This document shows, piece by piece, positions 1 through 5,478 of a stretch of DNA of 5,478 nucleotides; position 1 is the first letter of the stretch, and every line of letters begins with the position of its first letter. A program made the translations under genes and the position numbers. Under the pieces are notes generated by a model, which had not been told where the DNA came from, searched no databases, and worked only from the letters and a program-made list of their open reading frames with translations. The stretch is from Pseudomonadota bacterium (GTDB lineage: Bacteria > Pseudomonadota > Gammaproteobacteria > Steroidobacterales > Steroidobacteraceae): the NCBI GenBank assembly GCA_021815905.1, contig JAKAZP010000192.1:1-5478 (forward strand), given 5' to 3'.

Positions 1-139
1 GGGTATCTATCAGGCCGAGCTCGGCGAGCTCGACCACGTCCTCGAGCTCGAGCCGGCACGCGCGGCAGATCTCCACCGCGCCGATCCAGTCGGCCTCCCC
101 GAGCAAGTGCGCCTGCAGCGCATCCTTCGCGTCGCTCAT
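1..139 (-). CDS. cbpM: Chaperone modulator CbpM, N-terminal part (cut by left window edge)
   Basis: Seen: an ATG at 139 reading leftward opens a frame of 46 codons that runs off the window without a stop. A strong Shine-Dalgarno (GGAGGTGA, 145-152) precedes it by 5 nt. The peptide has a segment around residues 19-46 (VEICRACRLELEDVVELAEL followed by GLID) that matches the helix-turn-helix-like start of CbpM, where an 'EFC..tGi..eel.eiv.lGvv' pattern is usual. Known: CbpM is a protein of about 100 residues with a MerR-like fold. It binds the J domain of CbpA and inhibits its co-chaperone and DNA-binding activity in the cytoplasm. Context: it lies directly downstream of cbpA in the same orientation, and the cbpA stop codon is embedded in its ribosome binding site, so translational coupling is likely. 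The C-terminal half is not visible, so the full length cannot be judged. The neighbour strongly supports the call. Confidence 0.85.
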   Translation of the reverse strand, partial: MSDAKDALQAHLLGEADWIGAVEICRACRLELEDVVELAELGLIDT

Positions 140-144
140 GGGGC

Positions 145-152
145 TCACCTCC
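145..152 (-). promoter_or_regulatory. cbpM ribosome binding site overlapping the cbpA stop codon
   Basis: Read on the minus strand, GGAGGTGA ends 5 nt before the cbpM ATG. Its last three bases are the TGA stop codon of cbpA. A near-perfect Shine-Dalgarno placed this way suggests that ribosomes finishing cbpA help start cbpM, keeping the co-chaperone and its inhibitor in proportion. The sequence and spacing are seen; the coupling is inferred. Confidence 0.8.
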
Positions 153-1110
153 CGAGCTCGGCGCGTGGCTCGAATCCGGCGAACTGCGCACGCATCTGCT
201 CGTACGACGCCCGCGCCTCGGGTGAATGGGCCGGCGGCAGGACGATTCTGAGCTGCACGTACTCGTCCCCGGCGGGCTGGCCGGGCAAACCCCGGCCCCG
301 CAGTCTCAGCTTCTGGCCCGATTGAGCGCCCGCGGGCACCTGCATGTCCACCGCACCCCCCGGAGTCGGCACGGTGACGCTGGCGCCGAGCGCGGCCTCC
401 CACGGCGCGAGCGGCAAGGTGAGGGTCAGGTCGCGCCCCTCCACCTGATAGAGCCGATGCGGACGGATGTGCACCTCGAGGTACAGATCCCCCGCGCGGC
501 CGCCCCCATGCGCCGACTCACCCTGCCCGGCGAGGCGGATGAGCTGCCCGTCGGTGACCCCCGCGGGGATGGCGACCCGCACGGTGTGCGTGCGCAGCTC
601 GAGCGTTCCATCGGGCTTGAGCTCCGGGCGCTTGAGCTCGAGCGTGCGCGTCGTGCCGGCGAAGGCTTCCTCGAGCTCGACCTCCATGCGAGCGTGGTGG
701 TCGCGCCCGGCCACCGCCTGGGCCCGGCCGGCGCCGCCGAACGGGCCCGCACCCCCGAACAGCGAGGAGAAGAAATCACTGAAGCCCTCCTCCTCGAACA
801 CGTGCGCGCCCGCGCCGCGCCTTCCGCGCGCGCCGCCGCGAAACTCGAACCCGCTGGCCCAGTCCGGCGGGGGCCGGAACTGCTGGCCGGATTTCCAGTC
901 GCTCCCGAGCTGGTCGTACGCGGCGCGCTTCTCCGGGTCCTTGAGCACCTCGTAGGCCTCCTGCACCTCCTTGAACTTCTGCTCGGCGTCCTTCTCCTTG
1001 CTGACGTCCGGATGGTATTTGCGCGCGAGCCGGCGATAGGACTTCTTGATGTCCTCCGCGGTGGCCCCTCGGGCCACGCCCAGAATCTTGTAGTAGTCCC
1101 GGTATTCCAT
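145..1110 (-). CDS. cbpA: CbpA-type DnaJ co-chaperone (class II J-domain protein)
   Basis: The protein has 321 residues, close to the usual CbpA length of about 305. Residues 1-70 form a J domain with the HPD motif at 33-35, which stimulates the DnaK ATPase. Residues 72-135 are a Gly/Phe/Arg-rich linker. Residues 138-295 form the two beta-rich substrate-binding C-terminal domains. The CxxCxGxG zinc-finger repeats of true DnaJ are absent, which makes it class II. The start at 1110 is chosen because [12 protein letters not shown] matches the family N terminus. The frame continues upstream to an ATG at 1425, but that extension would run antisense through the thioredoxin gene and has no domain content. 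Shine-Dalgarno support is weak (GAAGG, 11 nt upstream). Known: CbpA works with DnaK and GrpE in the cytoplasm, partly redundantly with DnaJ, and binds curved DNA in E. coli. It is followed by cbpM after 5 nt and preceded by a sigma-32-like promoter. Confidence 0.95.
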   Translation of the reverse strand: MEYRDYYKILGVARGATAEDIKKSYRRLARKYHPDVSKEKDAEQKFKEVQEAYEVLKDPEKRAAYDQLGSDWKSGQQFRPPPDWASGFEFRGGARGRRGAGAHVFEEEGFSDFFSSLFGGAGPFGGAGRAQAVAGRDHHARMEVELEEAFAGTTRTLELKRPELKPDGTLELRTHTVRVAIPAGVTDGQLIRLAGQGESAHGGGRAGDLYLEVHIRPHRLYQVEGRDLTLTLPLAPWEAALGASVTVPTPGGAVDMQVPAGAQSGQKLRLRGRGLPGQPAGDEYVQLRIVLPPAHSPEARASYEQMRAQFAGFEPRAELGR

Positions 1111-1145
1111 GCGCCAGCAAGCCTTCGAGGGGGTGTTCGCCCGGG

Positions 1146-1174
1146 AGATGGGGACGGAGACGCCCGTCGCCAAG
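1146..1174 (-). promoter_or_regulatory. Putative sigma-32 (heat-shock) promoter of cbpA
   Basis: On the minus strand, CTTGGCG (1174-1168) is followed after 14 nt by CCCCATCT (1153-1146). The -10 element matches the E. coli RpoH consensus CCCCATnT exactly. The -35 matches CTTGAAA in its CTTG core. Spacing is within the 11-16 nt range known for this class. Transcription would start near 1139, giving a leader of about 29 nt before the cbpA ATG at 1110. The assignment to RpoH is inferred from sequence alone. In E. coli, cbpA is mainly a stationary-phase (sigma-S) gene, so heat-shock control would be a different wiring. Confidence 0.65.
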
Positions 1175-1192
1175 GGGTCCCCGCGTGATCGG

Positions 1193-1221
1193 CTTGAAAG
1201 CCCGGAGAGCCGCCCCCACCG
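1193..1221 (+). promoter_or_regulatory. Putative sigma-32 (heat-shock) promoter of the thioredoxin gene
   Basis: On the plus strand, a perfect RpoH -35 element CTTGAAA (1193-1199) is followed after 14 nt by CCCCACCG (1214-1221), which matches five of the seven specified bases of CCCCATnT. A start near 1228 would give a leader of about 27 nt before the ATG at 1255. The element diverges from the cbpA promoter, with the two -35 boxes 18 bp apart. The weaker -10 lowers confidence, but orientation, spacing and distance to the start codon all fit. In a C-rich genome, runs of C occur by chance. Confidence 0.55.
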
Positions 1222-1254
1222 CGAGGGGCGAGGAGTCGTCAACCGGGGAATCGA

Positions 1255-1707
1255 ATGAGCACCCAGACCGCCGCCGATGCGCTGCTTGCCGCCTGCCCGC
1301 GCTGCCACTCGATCGTCCGAGTGCCGCCGGAACGCGCCGACGAGCATCCGAAGTGTCCGCGCTGCAAGTCGGAGCTGTTCACCGGCGAGCCGCTCGCGCT
1401 CGATGGCCCGGCCTTCGCCGCGCACGTCGAGCGGGCGACGCTGCCGGTGCTGGTCGATTTCTGGGCGCCCTGGTGCGGACCCTGCCGCATGATGGCGCCG
1501 GTCATCGACCGCATCGCGGCGCAGCGCGCCCCGAGGCTGCGGGTCGCCAAGGTCAACACCGACGAGCAGGGGCAGCTCGCCGGCCGCTTCGGCATCCGCA
1601 GCATCCCGACGCTGATCGTGTTTCGCGAAGGCCGGGAGCTCGCGCGTCAGGCGGGAGCGGCGGACGCGGCGACGCTCGGCCGCTGGCTCGATTCGGTGTT
1701 GGCTTGA
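1255..1707 (+). CDS. trxC: Thioredoxin 2 with N-terminal zinc ribbon (TrxC)
   Basis: A cytoplasmic protein-disulfide reductase of 150 residues, close to the 139 of E. coli Trx2. Residues 14-37 carry two CxxC motifs (CPRC at 14-17 and at 34-37), the zinc ribbon that separates thioredoxin 2 from thioredoxin 1. The thioredoxin fold follows, with [11 protein letters not shown] ending in the active-site WCGPC at 73-77 and the cis-proline at P118 in IRSIPT. No signal peptide is present. The start at 1255 gives the usual short stretch before the first CxxC and has a modest purine-rich site (GGGGA) about 5 nt upstream. Known: Trx2 is reduced by thioredoxin reductase, supplies electrons to reductases and peroxide-defence enzymes, and in E. 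coli is induced by OxyR. Here it diverges from cbpA and has its own sigma-32-like promoter, which points to a stress role. It converges on the lpxL-type gene. Confidence 0.95.
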   Translation: MSTQTAADALLAACPRCHSIVRVPPERADEHPKCPRCKSELFTGEPLALDGPAFAAHVERATLPVLVDFWAPWCGPCRMMAPVIDRIAAQRAPRLRVAKVNTDEQGQLAGRFGIRSIPTLIVFREGRELARQAGAADAATLGRWLDSVLA

Positions 1708-1712
1708 GCGAT

Positions 1713-1739
1713 CCGGCCGCGGCTCACACCGCGGACCGG
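1713..1739. terminator. GC-rich hairpin between convergent genes, possible bidirectional terminator
   Basis: CCGCGG (1717-1722) and CCGCGG (1729-1734) form a 6-bp stem around a 6-nt loop. CCGG (1713-1716) and CCGG (1736-1739) extend it to 10 bp with a single bulged A at 1735. It sits in the 16-bp gap between the trxC stop and the stop of the convergent lpxL gene, whose TGA lies in the loop. No T-run follows on either strand, so it is not a classical intrinsic terminator. It could still pause RNA polymerase or protect transcript 3' ends. The structure is seen; the role is inferred from position. Confidence 0.4.
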
Positions 1740-2686
1740 CGCCGCGCGTAGTAGTCGGGATAGTCGCCGGAGAGTCCCTTGAAGCGGCGGTGGATCCAGA
1801 GGTACTGCTCCGGCACGGCGCGCACGTGCGCCTCGATCAGATGGTGGAACCGCTCCGCATCCTCGCGCGGCGACTCGCCGGGGAATCCCTCGAGCGGGGG
1901 GTGGACGACCGCGCGATAGCCGGCGCCGCCGGGCAACCGCTCGACGAAGTAAGGCAGCACGGCGGCACCGGTCATGCGCGCGATCCGCGAGGTGGCGGTG
2001 TTGGTTGCCGCGGGAATGCCGAACATCGGCACCATCTCCGCCCCCTTGTTGCGATAGCTCTGATCGGGCGCGTACCACACGCACTCGTTGCTCTTCAGCG
2101 CCCCGACCACCGAGCGGATGTCGTCGCGGCGAATGGCGTGGCCGCCGTGCCGGCAGCGGATGCGGCTCATCATGAAGGCGAGCGCCTCGTTCTTCGTCGG
2201 GCGGTAGACGACGTTGATCGGAACCTTCGCGGCGAGGATTCGCGCCCCGATCTCCAGATGCGTGAAATGCGCGGCCAGCAGGATCGCCCCCCGCCCGCGC
2301 GCGAGCGCCGCCCGCACGTTCTCCATGCCCTCCACGCGGCTCATGGCCTCGAGACGCGCCGCCGGTTCCCACCAGGCGAGCGCGATCTCGAACAGGGCGA
2401 TGCCGAGGCTCGCGAAGTGCTTGCGCAGCAGCCGCTCGCGCGTCTGCAAAGGAACATCCGGCAGGCACAGCTCCATGTTGCGCCGAGCGGTGCGCACGAA
2501 GCGCGGGAGCACCCGCCGCAGCAGCGCTCCGAGGAGCGCGCCGAGCCGCAGCAGCGCCGGGTAGGGCAGCAGGGCGAGCAGGCGCAACGCGCCGAGCCCG
2601 AGCCAGGTGGGCCAGTACCGCGGCGCGAGCAGCCGCCGCCAGGACGGCGGTTGTTCGGCGGCCTGCGCGGGCCGCTTGCCATTCAT
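1724..2686 (-). CDS. lpxL: LpxL/HtrB-family lipid A late acyltransferase
   Basis: The 320-residue protein is close to E. coli LpxL (306). A hydrophobic segment near residues 26-57 fits the N-terminal membrane anchor of the family. The catalytic HX4(D/E) motif is H140-FTHL-E145 within [13 protein letters not shown]. Further family blocks are [10 protein letters not shown] (160-169), DQSYRNKGA (208-216), [16 protein letters not shown] (219-234) and the C-terminal [12 protein letters not shown] (293-304). Known: these enzymes transfer lauroyl (or palmitoleoyl/myristoyl) groups from acyl-ACP to Kdo2-lipid IVA at the cytoplasmic face of the inner membrane, completing lipid A for the outer membrane. 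The start at 2686 is chosen because a GGAGGG site lies 10 nt upstream and the N terminus then has family length. The 80-residue in-frame extension to 2926 would overlap the M16 gene and looks non-coding. LpxL, LpxP or LpxM specificity cannot be told from these motifs. Confidence 0.9.
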   Translation of the reverse strand: MNGKRPAQAAEQPPSWRRLLAPRYWPTWLGLGALRLLALLPYPALLRLGALLGALLRRVLPRFVRTARRNMELCLPDVPLQTRERLLRKHFASLGIALFEIALAWWEPAARLEAMSRVEGMENVRAALARGRGAILLAAHFTHLEIGARILAAKVPINVVYRPTKNEALAFMMSRIRCRHGGHAIRRDDIRSVVGALKSNECVWYAPDQSYRNKGAEMVPMFGIPAATNTATSRIARMTGAAVLPYFVERLPGGAGYRAVVHPPLEGFPGESPREDAERFHHLIEAHVRAVPEQYLWIHRRFKGLSGDYPDYYARRRSAV

Positions 2687-2696
2687 CAGAGTAGAA

Positions 2697-2720
2697 CCCT
2701 CCGCCCCGTGAGCGGGGCGG
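2697..2720 (-). promoter_or_regulatory. Leader hairpin abutting the lpxL Shine-Dalgarno
   Basis: CCGCCCCG (2701-2708), a 4-nt loop and CGGGGCGG (2713-2720) form a perfect 8-bp stem. Read on the lpxL strand, the second arm ends in the first two bases of the GGAGGG ribosome binding site (2702-2697), 10 nt before the ATG. If transcribed, the stem would occlude part of the site or crowd the ribosome. There is no U-run, so termination is unlikely. The structure is seen; any regulatory effect is inferred. Confidence 0.5.
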
Positions 2721-2763
2721 CCGCGAGGATACCTCACTCGAGCGCCGCCGCGTCCGACCCGCC

Positions 2764-2775
2764 CGGGAATTCCCG
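2764..2775. repeat. 12-bp perfect palindrome upstream of lpxL
   Basis: CGGGAATTCCCG is a perfect 12-bp palindrome in the non-coding gap between the second M16 gene and lpxL, about 78 bp upstream of the lpxL start. Its size and symmetry would suit a dimeric repressor or activator site. No convincing -35/-10 pair was found next to it; the best -10 candidate, TATCCT, is about 30 bp nearer to lpxL and lacks a good -35. No regulator can be named. Confidence 0.35.
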
Positions 2776-2798
2776 ATGCGCACGCCCCGAGCGCGGAG

Positions 2799-2812
2799 CC
2801 CGTGCCCCGTGC
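2799..2812. repeat. Tandem 7-bp direct repeat
   Basis: CCCGTGC occurs twice with no gap (2799-2805 and 2806-2812) in the 145-bp non-coding stretch between the M16 genes and lpxL. It may be a chance product of the GC-rich composition. Confidence 0.3.
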
Positions 2813-2831
2813 GGGAGCGGAGACGCCGCCG

Positions 2832-4175
2832 TCAGGCGCCCTCGGTGGGGACGAAATCCGGATCGGTGAGCGACATCCGCGCCACGGGGCCGTAGCGGCG
2901 CATCTGCTCGCCGATTCGCGCGGCATCGCCGATCACCACGATGGCGACCGAGTCAGGTGCCGGGAACACCTCCGCGATCACCTCGCGCGCATCGCGCAGC
3001 GTCACCTCGGCGATTTCCTCGGGGTAACGGTCGATATAGTCGTTCCCGAGCCCGTAAAGCTCGAGCTCGGCGACCGCCGCGGCCCAGTCGGCCGCGGTCT
3101 CGAGCCCGAGCGGATACTGTCCGAGAATGTAGGCGCGCGCCGAGTCGAGCGCCTCCTGCGTCACCGCCTCGGCGTGGAAGCGCGCCAGCGTCTGCAGAGT
3201 CAGATCGAGCGCCTGATCGGTGTTCGCGGTCTGCGCGAAGGAGCGGATCGAGAATTCCCCGGGAACGCTGCCGCGCAGGAATCCCGAGCGCGCGCCGTAC
3301 GAGAGTCCCGACTTGACGCGCAGCTCCGTATTCAGAAGCGAGGTGAACCGCCCGCCGAACAGCGTGTTGGCGAGATCGAGGGCGGCGCGGCGCGGGTAGC
3401 GCATCTCGACGCCGACGCTGCCGATCCAGAAATAACTCTGCGCCGAGCCGGGAAAATCGATGAGCAGAACCCGCCGTCCCGCGGGATGCCGCGGGCGCGG
3501 CGGCGGCGCGGCCGGCTCGGGTGCGCGCGGCCATTCGGCGAGCCGCCGCGCGGCGGCGTCCGCCAGCGCGTCGGCCTCGAAGTCCCCGGCGAGCACCAGG
3601 ATGAGCCGCTCGGCGCCAAAGTGCCGGCGCCGGTAGGCAAGCACATCGTCGTGGCCGATGGCCGCGAGCGATGCCTCGCTGCCGAACACGGGGCGGCCGT
3701 ACGGGTGAGCGCCGAAGAGAAACGCGCGACCGTAGCTGCCGATGAGCTCCGAGGGGTCGGAATCCTTCGCGGCCTTGATCAGCTCGATCTGCCGCGCGAG
3801 CAGATTCTCGAGCTCTGCGAGCTCGAGGCGCGGCCGCAGCAACGCATCCGTGAGCAGCTCGAGCATCAGTTGCCGGTCGCGTGCGAGGAACTGCCCGCGC
3901 GCGCTGATCGCCTCGTAAGCCGCTCCCGCGCCGAAGCTGCCGCCGACGCCCTCCACCGCGTCCGCAAACACGTGCGAGTCGCGCGGGCCCGCGCCCTTCT
4001 CGAGCAGTCCCCCCACGAGCGACGCGACGCCCGGCCGCCCCGCCGGATCCGCCAGCGCGCCCCCGCGCATCAGCGCGTTGAAGGCGACGAGCGGCACGTC
4101 GTGCTGCGGGATCAGGACGAGGGTGGCGCCTTCGCCCACGACGAGGCGCGCGTATTGCGGGACGCGCACGCTCAC
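2832..4175 (-). CDS. M16-family peptidase-like subunit lacking the zinc site (R/Y-pair subunit)
   Basis: The 447-residue protein has two M16 domains joined by a Pro/Ala-rich linker (about 216-233). At the position where active members have HxxEH, the sequence is GVASLVGGLLEKGA (49-62), so the zinc-ligand positions are S52, G55 and G56 and it should not bind zinc or cleave alone. The C-terminal domain keeps LRVKSGLSYGARS, with the R286/Y293 pair that M16B enzymes use for substrate binding. Known: M16B peptidases often work as heterodimers of a zinc subunit and an R/Y subunit, as described for a Sphingomonas pair and, analogously, for mitochondrial processing peptidase. The start is GTG at 4175, overlapping the upstream stop as GTGA. 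It is the only plausible start, since the frame meets a stop at 4230-4232 with no start codon between. No signal peptide is visible. Translational coupling with the partner is likely. The substrate is unknown. Confidence 0.88.
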   Translation of the reverse strand: MSVRVPQYARLVVGEGATLVLIPQHDVPLVAFNALMRGGALADPAGRPGVASLVGGLLEKGAGPRDSHVFADAVEGVGGSFGAGAAYEAISARGQFLARDRQLMLELLTDALLRPRLELAELENLLARQIELIKAAKDSDPSELIGSYGRAFLFGAHPYGRPVFGSEASLAAIGHDDVLAYRRRHFGAERLILVLAGDFEADALADAAARRLAEWPRAPEPAAPPPRPRHPAGRRVLLIDFPGSAQSYFWIGSVGVEMRYPRRAALDLANTLFGGRFTSLLNTELRVKSGLSYGARSGFLRGSVPGEFSIRSFAQTANTDQALDLTLQTLARFHAEAVTQEALDSARAYILGQYPLGLETAADWAAAVAELELYGLGNDYIDRYPEEIAEVTLRDAREVIAEVFPAPDSVAIVVIGDAARIGEQMRRYGPVARMSLTDPDFVPTEGA

Positions 4176-5431
4176 TCGCCCGGCGCCGGAATCAACACGC
4201 CGAGAGTGCGACGGCTCGCATCGAGGAGCTCACGCGCCACGTCCCGCACCTGCTCGCGGCCGACCTCGGCGAGTCGCGCGGGAACCTCGAACAGCCGCTC
4301 CCAGCCGCCGTGGAACACCTCGTACTCCCCGAGCAGCTGGGCCTTGCCGTCGATGGTCGCGAGCTTTCTCCAGAAGGCGACTCCGGCGAGGTTGCGGGCG
4401 CGCTCGAGCTCCTCCTCCGTCAGGCCCTCGGCGCATACCGCGGCGAGCTCCCGATCGAGACTTCGGCGAGCCTCCTGCGGGTCGGTGCCTTCCGGCAGCG
4501 CCAGCGACAGCCAGAGCAATCCCGGATCGAAGCCTTCCTGCCAGTGACCGCTCACCTCGATGGCCACCCTGCGGTCCTCGACCAGCGCGCGGTGCAGCCG
4601 GGAGGCATCGCCCTCGACCAGGGCCGTGAGCAACAGGCTCACGGCAGGCGCGCGCGGATCGGCCGCGCGCGGCGCCTTGTAGGCGCACTGGATGAGCGGC
4701 GTCTGCGCCTTGCGCCGGATGAGTACGCGACGCTCGCAGAGCTGCTCCGGCTCGACCGTGCGGATCGGGGCGGGGGGCGGCTGCGGCGCGATCGGCTCGA
4801 AGAAGCGCCGGGCGAGGGCGAGCGCATGCTCGGGCTCGACGTCCCCGGCAAGCGCCAGTGTCAGGTTGTTGGGCGCGTAGTAGGTCCGGTAGAAGGTCTC
4901 GAGATCCCGCATGCGCCAGGACTGGATGTCCGCCGGCCAGCCGATGGTCGGAAAGCGGTACGGGTGCGCGACGAACGCGCTCGCCTGGACCTGCTCGGCG
5001 AGCAGGCCGTGATTGTTGTCCTCGACGCGCAGGCGGCGCTCGGAGGCGACGACACCGCGCTCGCTCTCGATCACCTGCGGCAGGAACGCGAGGTTGGCGA
5101 CGCGATCGGACTCGAGGTCGAACACCAGCTCGAGCGCGCTCGAGGGAAACCAGTCCTGGTACACCGTGACGTCATCGCTGGTGAACGCGTTGTTGGCGCC
5201 CCCCTCGCTCTCCATCAGCCGGTCGAACTCCCCGGGGCGCCGGCGGCTGGTGCCGTTGAACATCATGTGCTCGAAGAAATGCGCGAGCCCGGTGAGCCCC
5301 GGCGTCTCGTTGCGGCTGCCGGCCTTGACCCAGTTGTAGAGCGCGACGCTCGGAATCCTGTGCACGGGCCAGACGATGACCCGCATGCCGTTGGCGAGCG
5401 TCGCGGCGCGAACCGACTCTCGTCCCGCCAT
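4172..5431 (-). CDS. M16-family zinc peptidase, catalytic subunit
   Basis: The 419-residue protein has the two-domain M16B layout. The zinc motif is H51-FF-E54-H55 in GLAHFFEHMMFNGT, with the expected third ligand at E131 (VVASERRL), 76 residues after H55. Other family marks are ANNAFTSDDVTVYQ (79-92) and YYAPNNLTLALAGDVEP (184-200). A proline-rich linker (about 214-222) precedes the C-terminal domain. There, the usual R/Y pair is replaced (V284 and I291 in LHRALVEDRRVAIEVS), so this subunit depends on its neighbour for that function. Known: this class cleaves peptides or small proteins inside a closed chamber formed by two subunits. The gene overlaps the downstream subunit by 4 bp. The ATG at 5431 has no visible ribosome binding site, and the frame stays open for another 15 codons to the right edge, including AARGQALPA, which could end a signal peptide. 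The true start may therefore lie outside the window. Confidence 0.9.
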   Translation of the reverse strand: MAGRESVRAATLANGMRVIVWPVHRIPSVALYNWVKAGSRNETPGLTGLAHFFEHMMFNGTSRRRPGEFDRLMESEGGANNAFTSDDVTVYQDWFPSSALELVFDLESDRVANLAFLPQVIESERGVVASERRLRVEDNNHGLLAEQVQASAFVAHPYRFPTIGWPADIQSWRMRDLETFYRTYYAPNNLTLALAGDVEPEHALALARRFFEPIAPQPPPAPIRTVEPEQLCERRVLIRRKAQTPLIQCAYKAPRAADPRAPAVSLLLTALVEGDASRLHRALVEDRRVAIEVSGHWQEGFDPGLLWLSLALPEGTDPQEARRSLDRELAAVCAEGLTEEELERARNLAGVAFWRKLATIDGKAQLLGEYEVFHGGWERLFEVPARLAEVGREQVRDVARELLDASRRTLGVLIPAPGE

Positions 5432-5478
5432 CGCCGGGAGAGCCTGCCCGCGGGCGGCGGGCCCGGGCGCCGGCGGCT

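Noticed and set aside
18..56. Repeated GAGCTC/CTCGAG words near the left edge and elsewhere
   Set aside because: They arise from Glu-Leu codon pairs (GAG CTC) in high-GC coding sequence and do not form a spaced repeat array.
226..1188. Plus-strand open frame of 320 codons antisense to cbpA
   Set aside because: It mirrors the cbpA codons, has low-complexity Arg/Leu/Glu content and no ribosome binding site or domain. The minus strand encodes an unambiguous J-domain protein.
1111..1425. 105-residue N-terminal extension of cbpA
   Set aside because: It would be antisense to the thioredoxin gene and contain both promoters. The J domain begins exactly at the Met at 1110, as in the family.
2724..2732. 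Possible sigma-70 -10 element TATCCT for lpxL on the minus strand
   Set aside because: No acceptable -35 hexamer lies 16-18 nt upstream and there is no extended -10 TGn, so a promoter cannot be supported.
1790..2869. Plus-strand open frame of 359 codons antisense to lpxL
   Set aside because: It is compositionally biased, has no domain, and shadows a well-defined acyltransferase.
2687..2926. 80-residue N-terminal extension of the lpxL gene
   Set aside because: It would overlap the end of the M16 gene, contains no family motif, and the Met at 2686 has its own GGAGGG site.
2802..4547. Long plus-strand open frame of 581 codons antisense to the M16 genes
   Set aside because: The translation is Arg/Ala/Glu-rich with no recognisable domain, and it lies opposite two clear M16 genes. 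Long antisense frames are expected at this GC content.
5446..5455. Palindrome GCCCGCGGGC near the right edge
   Set aside because: It is made only of G and C in an extremely GC-rich stretch that may be coding, so it is likely due to chance.

Overview
The window is about 70% G+C and reads as a chromosomal housekeeping segment of a Gram-negative bacterium, most likely a high-GC gammaproteobacterium or close relative. The reasons are a late lipid A acyltransferase of the LpxL type, a CbpA/CbpM co-chaperone pair and a zinc-ribbon thioredoxin 2. No mobile elements, RNA genes or CRISPR arrays were seen. Six protein-coding genes, one cut by the left edge, fill almost all of the window.

Left block (1-1707): cbpA and cbpM form a minus-strand operon 5 nt apart; the cbpA stop codon lies inside the cbpM ribosome binding site. 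Only the N-terminal 46 codons of cbpM are present. Diverging from cbpA across 144 bp is a plus-strand thioredoxin 2 gene (trxC type). That intergenic region holds two divergent elements resembling sigma-32 heat-shock promoters, one aimed at cbpA and one at trxC. The inferred logic is joint induction of a DnaJ-like co-chaperone and a cytoplasmic disulfide reductase under protein-damaging stress.

Middle (1708-2831): trxC converges on a minus-strand lpxL-family gene with 16 bp between stop codons. A GC-rich hairpin at this junction could be a bidirectional terminator. The 145-bp region upstream of lpxL holds a perfect 8-bp-stem hairpin touching the Shine-Dalgarno sequence, a 12-bp palindrome and a 7-bp tandem repeat.

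Right block (2832-5478): two minus-strand M16-family peptidase genes overlap by 4 bp (GTGA). The upstream one keeps the HxxEH zinc site but has lost the C-terminal R/Y pair. The downstream one has lost the zinc site but keeps the R/Y pair. This split is typical of obligate heterodimeric M16B peptidases. The N terminus of the upstream gene is uncertain because its frame stays open to the right edge.

No undescribed system was found. The most useful leads are the divergent heat-shock promoter pair, the complementary M16 subunits and the hairpin at the lpxL ribosome binding site.
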